Source: DASYRM01 sp036004405 (GTDB lineage: Bacteria > Acidobacteriota > Vicinamibacteria > Vicinamibacterales > UBA2999). From it: a stretch of 64,000 nucleotides of DNA. The translations under genes and the position numbers were made by a program. Under the pieces are notes generated by a model. That model saw nothing but the letters and a program-made list of their open reading frames with translations. It had not been told where the DNA came from and did no database searches. The number at the start of each line of letters is the position of its first letter. Position 1 is the stretch's first letter. This document shows positions 59,484 through 64,000 of the stretch, one piece after another. The stretch is from positions 34,528 to 98,527 of the forward strand of contig DASYRM010000195.1 of assembly GCA_036004405.1 (NCBI GenBank), in the 5' to 3' direction.

Positions 59484-60449
59484 TTAAACGTTCTCTCTTG
59501 AGATCAGCAGCCGCGCCTCGTGGGCGGCCATCACCATCTCCGGGCTCTCCACGTAGCTCGGCGACGACGCCTCGGGGTTCATGTTGTCGGCGATGAACTC
59601 GTCGACGAACTGCGGCTGATAGCGCGCGTAGACGCGCGCGCCGAAGCGGAACAGATCGAAGGCCAGCGGGCGGAAGTGCGGCACGCCGCGCTGCTCCCAC
59701 CTGCGTACGAGCTCCAGGCCGTCGTCCACCGCGTCGGTCGCCTTGTGCACGTCCTCCGGCATCTCCTCGTCGGTCGCCTGCGACAGGCTGTGCGCGCACA
59801 CGCGGCACAGCACGTGACGCGCCTGCAGGCCGGCGGCCGCCGCGTTGACGTCGCTGGTCTCGAGACCGGCCACGGCGTCGATCGCATGCAGGGCGGCCTC
59901 GCGGGCCGCCGCGTGGGCGCCGTCGGGCGCCTGCATCGCGCGCACGTTCGCGAGGTTCAGCCAGACGACCGCGCGCAGGTACGGGCGATCCTCGATGCCC
60001 GCCGAGTACACCTGATCCAGGACGACCAGCGCTTCGGCCAGCGACGCGGTGGCCAGGTCGGCGTCGCCTTCCCGCCCGCGCGCCTGGAGCGCCAACCCGC
60101 GGTTCTGGAGTCCCAGCGCGAGCCGTCGGGGATAGAGCGCGTTTTCGGCGAGCGGACTCCGCTGCAGCGCCTCGATCCCCTCGTCGTACGACGCGAGCGC
60201 CGCTGCAATCGGTCCAACGTCGCCCATGCGCACGAGAGCGTCGGCGCGATTGAACAGACACGCGGCGAGCAGGTAGACCTGAAAGGGCGAGTGATCCGGC
60301 GGCACCCGCCGCCGCAGCTCGAGCGCTTCGTCGAAGCAGTGCAGTGCGTCGATGGCCGCCTCGCGCCTCGGCTCTTCCAGAAAGGCGATGCCGCGCTTCA
60401 TCAGCACGGACGCCTGGGCGTTGATCGCTTCGACTTCAGCCTCGGTCAC
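59484..60449 (-). CDS. TPR-like helical protein of unknown function
   Basis: A 321-residue protein from GTG 60449. It has no signal or membrane helix. Repeats such as EAAIDALHCFDEALELRRRVPPDHSPFQVYLLAACLFNRADALVRMGD, and ALASYDEGIEALQRSPL, are TPR/SEL1-like. The C-terminal end (FRFGARVYARYQPQFVDEFIADNMNPE) is not. No enzyme motif is visible. It lies between the MDR gene and the MutS-like gene, all on the minus strand, with spacers of 29 and 43 bases. Confidence 0.65.
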   Translation of the reverse strand: MTEAEVEAINAQASVLMKRGIAFLEEPRREAAIDALHCFDEALELRRRVPPDHSPFQVYLLAACLFNRADALVRMGDVGPIAAALASYDEGIEALQRSPLAENALYPRRLALGLQNRGLALQARGREGDADLATASLAEALVVLDQVYSAGIEDRPYLRAVVWLNLANVRAMQAPDGAHAAAREAALHAIDAVAGLETSDVNAAAAGLQARHVLCRVCAHSLSQATDEEMPEDVHKATDAVDDGLELVRRWEQRGVPHFRPLAFDLFRFGARVYARYQPQFVDEFIADNMNPEASSPSYVESPEMVMAAHEARLLISRENV

Positions 60450-60492
60450 GCTCTGATACTAGCTGGTCGCTGGTCGCCGGGAGTCCGAGCCT

Positions 60493-62295
60493 TCACGATT
60501 CGACATCCAGCCCGACGGCCCGCATCAACGCCAGCGCGTTGCTCTTCGTGACGGGACCAGGCTTGACGCGGTAGTCGAAGTGCATCTCCTGGCCGTCGAA
60601 CGAGTCTTCGAAGTGCACGTTGGCGGCTCGCGTGCCAAGCGAGTCGACGATGGCCGTGAGCGACAGGTCGTGCGTCGTCACCAGGCCGATCGCGCCGCGG
60701 TCGACCAGGCTGCGCAGGACGCCCGAGGCGCCCACCAGGCGGTCGTGCGAGTTGGTGCCGTGAAACAGTTCGTCGAGCAGGAAGAGCAGCGGCACGGGCC
60801 CGCGCGCCAGCCCCGCGAGCTCGCGGATGCGCGTGATCTCGGCAAAGAACCGCGAGCGGCCCTCCTGCAGCGAGTCCTGGATCCGGAGCGTAGCGCCGAC
60901 GGCGAGCGCGCTCATGCGGAGCGACCGGGCACGGACGGGGGCGCCCGCCTGGGCCAGGACCGCGTTGATGCCCACCGTCCGCAGGAGCGTGCTCTTGCCG
61001 GACATGTTCGAGCCGCTCACCACGAGGAGCTGGCGATCGGGGGACAGGCTGACGTCGTTGGCCTGCATGCGCGCCGCGGGCACCAGTGGATGGCCGAGCC
61101 CGATGCCGTCGAAACATGCTCCCGGCTGCGCGTCGCCGGTGAAGGTGGGAAACGTGTCGGCGGGGTGCTCGAACGCGTATGCCGAGAGCGATGCCAGCGC
61201 CTCGAACTCGCCGATGATGCGCAGCCACATCCGGACGTGCGCACCGTGTTTCCGCCGCCACGCTTCGAGGGCCCACGCCAGGTGGATGCCCCACATCAGC
61301 AACGCGGCGACCGGGGCAAAGACCATGTTGTGCTGCCAGTCGTGCATCTCGAGGATGCGGCGCAGGTGCGCGATGGCCGTTGAGGCCTCCGGGCCGGTTT
61401 CATGCAGCTGCCGCTGCAGGAGCTCGAGGCGCGCGGACGAGAATCGGCCGCGCTCGAGCAGGGTGATCGCCTGCGAGAGCGCGGTCAGATCGCGAGTGGG
61501 GCCGTCGGCGGCATGGAGGATCGGTTCGACCTTCCGCGAGTAGGGCCAGCCGAAGGCCAGCTGCGCCGCGAGGGCGAAGAACAAGGCCACTTCGGCGCCG
61601 CCGCGCCACACATACACCGCCGAGGCCAGGGTGAGCAGCGTGAGGCCGAGCGCCACGTAGCGAAAAGCCTCGGGCGACAGCCTCGGAGGCGCTTCGGCCC
61701 AGGCTGCAAGGACGCCCGCATCCACGCTCGAGGCGGAACGGCCAATGGCAAGCGACAGCTCCTCGCGCACGTCGAGGGCCGCGGTCAGCTCCTGCACGGC
61801 CGCCTGCCGTTCCAGGACGACCGAGGGCGGCGCCGCGCCGATCAGCCACGCGGCCAGGGTGTCCTCGCCGGTCCGGGTGCGGGCCAGCGACAGCAGCTCG
61901 AACAGCGAGGCGGGGCCGAACAGGTCGAGATCGTTCGCACACGGGTGGTGGTCGCTGCGGTAGCGCTCGCCCGGCGAGCCGGTGCCGGCCCAGCGGTCCT
62001 CGATGCGCGCCAGCCCCCGCTCGTAGAAACCCACGAGGGACGCGCTGCGATCCCGATCGCGAATCACCCGATCGTGCCGGACGGCCAGCGCGACGAAGGC
62101 GACGACCGGCGCGAGCAGCAGCCAGGCGGTCCACGGCGTTCGCCACTGGAAGTAGGCAAGGACGAAGGCCGCTGCCGCCGCGAAGACGATCAGCCGTGCC
62201 GCCGCGAGCCGCGCGTCGAGCGCCGACAAGGCGGTGAGCCGATCGCGCCAGCGCGAGAGGCGAGCGTGATACTCCGCCGAGGGATCAGCCGGCAT
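60493..62295 (-). CDS. Membrane-anchored MutS-like ATPase
   Basis: A 600-residue protein combining membrane helices with a MutS-type ATPase domain. Hydrophobic segments lie near residues 35-50 and 55-72 and again at about 215-250 (YVALGLTLLTLASAVYVW) and about 325-345. The ATPase part has Walker A VVSGSNMSGKSTLLRTVG and Walker B PLLFLLDELFHGTNSHDR, followed by IGLVTTHDLSLTAI (MutS signature). The mismatch-binding domain I of MutS is missing. Related proteins exist in several phyla with unknown function; a role in DNA repair is unproven. ATG 62295 overlaps the DUF2461 gene end by 11 bases. Confidence 0.85.
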   Translation of the reverse strand: MPADPSAEYHARLSRWRDRLTALSALDARLAAARLIVFAAAAAFVLAYFQWRTPWTAWLLLAPVVAFVALAVRHDRVIRDRDRSASLVGFYERGLARIEDRWAGTGSPGERYRSDHHPCANDLDLFGPASLFELLSLARTRTGEDTLAAWLIGAAPPSVVLERQAAVQELTAALDVREELSLAIGRSASSVDAGVLAAWAEAPPRLSPEAFRYVALGLTLLTLASAVYVWRGGAEVALFFALAAQLAFGWPYSRKVEPILHAADGPTRDLTALSQAITLLERGRFSSARLELLQRQLHETGPEASTAIAHLRRILEMHDWQHNMVFAPVAALLMWGIHLAWALEAWRRKHGAHVRMWLRIIGEFEALASLSAYAFEHPADTFPTFTGDAQPGACFDGIGLGHPLVPAARMQANDVSLSPDRQLLVVSGSNMSGKSTLLRTVGINAVLAQAGAPVRARSLRMSALAVGATLRIQDSLQEGRSRFFAEITRIRELAGLARGPVPLLFLLDELFHGTNSHDRLVGASGVLRSLVDRGAIGLVTTHDLSLTAIVDSLGTRAANVHFEDSFDGQEMHFDYRVKPGPVTKSNALALMRAVGLDVES

Positions 62296-63001
62296 GTGTG
62301 CGCGACAGGATCGGTGCCGGAGCGACGCCTTCGACGACGGCGGCGTTGAGGAAACGAACGAGAGGCGTGAGCGCCTTGAACGTGCGCACGAGCTCGGGGT
62401 AGAAGCGGTCGCTCGTCGCAAACGCCGGGTCGAACTCTCGGAACCCGAGAAACTGCTTGTAGCGCAGGTACTCGCCTGCGGGGTGATCTTTCAGGTAGCC
62501 ACGCGGCACTCGCGTCAGCCGCTCGCCTTGGAGTCCCCCGAGGACCGTGCGGAACTCGCGCGTGGTGACGAGCCGGTGCAGCTTCGGGTGCGAGCCGGCG
62601 ATGCGTTCACGGATCGCGTAGAGCGACGGCGCCGGCGGCATGTAGAGCCCGCCCCCCATCCATACCCAGCCGGGCGCGATTTCCACGTAGAACCCCGCGC
62701 CCTCGTGGCGGGGAAAGCCGCGCGGCGGAAACACCGCGGCGGCGTTGGTCTTGAGCGGGGTCTTGTCGTCGCTGAAGCGCGTGTCGCGATAGATCCGGTA
62801 CATCGATCGCTTGGGATCGGCCACCATTTCCGGCGCGAACGTCCGCAGGTCGTCGGCCAGGCGTCCGATGAGCGCAAGCATGGGCGCGCGCACGTGGCGC
62901 TCGTAGTCGTCCTTGCGGGCGCGGAACCACTCGCGATCGTTGTGGCGTTTGAGCGCGCGGAGAAACGACAGGGTTTTGGGGGTAAAAGGCGACGACGCCA
63001 T
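62285..63001 (-). CDS. DUF2461 (TIGR02453) family protein
   Basis: A 238-residue protein of a family without known function. Signature stretches: FTPKTLSFLRALKRHNDREWFRARKDDYERHVRAPM, SMYRIYRDTRFSDDKTPLKTNAAAVFPP, GAGFYVEIAPGWVWMGGGLYMP and AGEYLRYKQFLGFREFDPAF. The length is normal. It overlaps the MutS-like gene by 11 bases, so the two are co-translated. It is divergent from the FAD-oxidase gene with a 30-base spacer containing TAATACAAT. Confidence 0.92.
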   Translation of the reverse strand: MASSPFTPKTLSFLRALKRHNDREWFRARKDDYERHVRAPMLALIGRLADDLRTFAPEMVADPKRSMYRIYRDTRFSDDKTPLKTNAAAVFPPRGFPRHEGAGFYVEIAPGWVWMGGGLYMPPAPSLYAIRERIAGSHPKLHRLVTTREFRTVLGGLQGERLTRVPRGYLKDHPAGEYLRYKQFLGFREFDPAFATSDRFYPELVRTFKALTPLVRFLNAAVVEGVAPAPILSRTHAG

Positions 63002-63031
63002 AAGGCCAGCTCGAATAATACAATCCGAACC

Positions 63032-64000
63032 ATGCCTTCGGTTCTGACGGTGGAGCGCCGCGCGGCGCTCGTGCACGACCTCACGGCCCTCCTCGGCGAC
63101 CGCTGCAGCACCAACGAGACACAGCTCGAGCACCACGGGCACGGGGAATCGTGGCATACGCCAGGGCAGCCCGACGCGGTCGTGTTTCCCTTCTCGACCG
63201 ACGAGGTGAGCGCCGTGGTGCGGGCTGCCGCCAGGCACGGCGCGCCCATCGTGCCGTTCGGCGCCGGCAGTTCGCTCGAGGGGCACGTGAACCCCGTGCA
63301 CGGCGGCGTCTCGATCGATCTGTCGCGGATGAACCGCGTGCTGCGCGTCAGCGCCGAGGATCTCGACGCGACGGTGGAGGCGGGCGTCACGCACCGCCAG
63401 TTGAACAAGGCGCTGGCCAACAGCGGTACCGCGTTCTGGGTGGACCCGGGCGCCGACGCGACCATCGGCGGCATGGCGGCCACGCGCGCCTCAGGCACGA
63501 CCGCGGTGCGCTACGGCACCATGCGCGAGGTAGTGCTCGGCCTCACCGTCGTGCTCGCGGACGGCCGTGTGATCCGCACCGGCGGGCGCGCGCGCAAGTC
63601 GTCGGCGGGCTACGACCTGACCCGGCTCTTCGTCGGATCGGAAGGGACCCTGGGCGTCATCACTGAAGTCACCGTCCGGCTGTTCGGGCGGCCGGAGGCG
63701 GTGTCGGCGGCGGTCTGCGCCTTCGAGTCGATCGAGAGCGCCGTGCGCGCCGTGATCCAGACGATCCAGTTCGGCATTCCGGTGGCGCGCATCGAGCTGA
63801 TGGACGAGGTGCAGATCGACGCGGTGAACCGCTACTCGAAGCTCTCGTACGCGCTGAAGCCCACATTGCTCTTCGAGTTCCACGCCACCAGCGACGCCGG
63901 CGCCGCCGAACACGCCACGGCGGTTCAGGAGATCGCGGCCGAGCACGGCGGCACCGAGTTCCGGTGGGCCACGACGACCGAAGACCGGGCCACGCTCTGG
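63032..64000 (+). CDS. FAD-linked oxidase (glycolate oxidase GlcD / D-lactate dehydrogenase type), 3' truncated
   Basis: The first 323 codons of an FAD-binding-4/FAD-oxidase-C protein; the gene runs off the window. The FAD loop is PIVPFGAGSSLEGHVNPVHGG, followed by VEAGVTHRQLNKALANSG, and TIGGMAATRASGTTAVRYGTMREVVLGLTVVLADG is the second FAD segment. SSAGYDLTRLFVGSEGTLGVITEVTVRL and VARIELMDEVQIDAVNRYS belong to the substrate domain. Enzymes of this group oxidise glycolate or D-lactate and feed electrons to the quinone pool. Whether a Fe-S domain follows is not visible. Confidence 0.9.
   Translation, partial: MPSVLTVERRAALVHDLTALLGDRCSTNETQLEHHGHGESWHTPGQPDAVVFPFSTDEVSAVVRAAARHGAPIVPFGAGSSLEGHVNPVHGGVSIDLSRMNRVLRVSAEDLDATVEAGVTHRQLNKALANSGTAFWVDPGADATIGGMAATRASGTTAVRYGTMREVVLGLTVVLADGRVIRTGGRARKSSAGYDLTRLFVGSEGTLGVITEVTVRLFGRPEAVSAAVCAFESIESAVRAVIQTIQFGIPVARIELMDEVQIDAVNRYSKLSYALKPTLLFEFHATSDAGAAEHATAVQEIAAEHGGTEFRWATTTEDRATLW

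Noticed and set aside
58360..60261. Frame of 633 codons fusing a basic N-terminal part with the quinone oxidoreductase
   Set aside because: The N-terminal part is antisense to the TPR gene; the real gene starts with a signal peptide at 59454.

Overview
The window is high-GC bacterial DNA, tightly packed with genes on both strands. By eye it looks like an Acidobacteriota genome, most likely of the Vicinamibacteria type. Pointers are DUF1800/DUF1501 gene pairs, secreted proteins with carboxypeptidase-regulatory-like repeats, a TonB-dependent receptor of the same architecture, ECF sigma/anti-sigma pairs, OmpR-wHTH/TPR regulators, a YbhFSR-type exporter and bacillithiol genes. This placement is inference from gene content; no rRNA or tRNA gene was seen.

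Layout. 1-5.5 kb: end of an ECF sigma gene with its anti-sigma factor, two envelope proteins, purE-purK, a wHTH-TPR regulator and a secreted protein. 5.6-11.9 kb: penicillin-acylase-like Ntn hydrolase, FAD oxidoreductase, bacillithiol genes bshB1 and bshA, and a glyoxalase-fold protein with a basic tail. 12-17.2 kb: DUF1800/DUF1501 pair, sigma/anti-sigma pair, TIGR01777 protein. 17.3-24.5 kb: a seven-gene efflux operon (TetR, HlyD lipoprotein, ATPase, TolC, ATPase, two ABC-2 permeases) with its promoter and a 20-bp operator. 24.5-28.7 kb: heptad-repeat microprotein, MFS transporter, AAA ATPase, membrane TPR protein. 28.8-31.5 kb: HATPase protein translationally coupled to groES-groEL. 31.5-32.7 kb: STAS protein and a frameshifted SYLF gene. 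33-38.3 kb: hisI-G-D-B-H-F-A (minus strand) behind a classical histidine attenuator. 38.3-45.8 kb: RidA, lipoprotein, alpha/beta hydrolase lacking its serine, PLP decarboxylase, secreted phosphatase, two-component system. 45.9-49.8 kb: Gly-rich secreted protein plus TonB-dependent receptor. 49.8-53.4 kb: ThiO-like oxidase, MerR regulator, lone BMC shell protein, BstA/YfiT-like transferase, GNAT enzyme. 53.4-64 kb: PQQ-type sugar dehydrogenase, Gly-rich CarboxypepD-like protein, DoxX/YVTN pair, cytochrome c with an exported quinone-oxidoreductase-like protein, membrane MutS-like ATPase, DUF2461 protein and the start of an FAD-linked oxidase.

How things fit together. Most operons are built with ATGA/GTGA/TGATG overlaps, implying translational coupling. 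The strongest regulatory finding is the his attenuator: a 26-codon leader with seven His codons, a terminator, and a leader segment complementary to the terminator's 5' arm at 10 of 11 positions. The window also carries a family of short GC-rich palindromes with GTAG/CTAC ends. They sit mainly at gene ends, and in seven cases their terminal TAG is the stop codon of the adjoining gene. One copy-like palindrome lies in frame inside an anti-sigma gene. Bacillithiol synthesis genes and a BstA-like transferase share the window, suggesting this organism uses that thiol.
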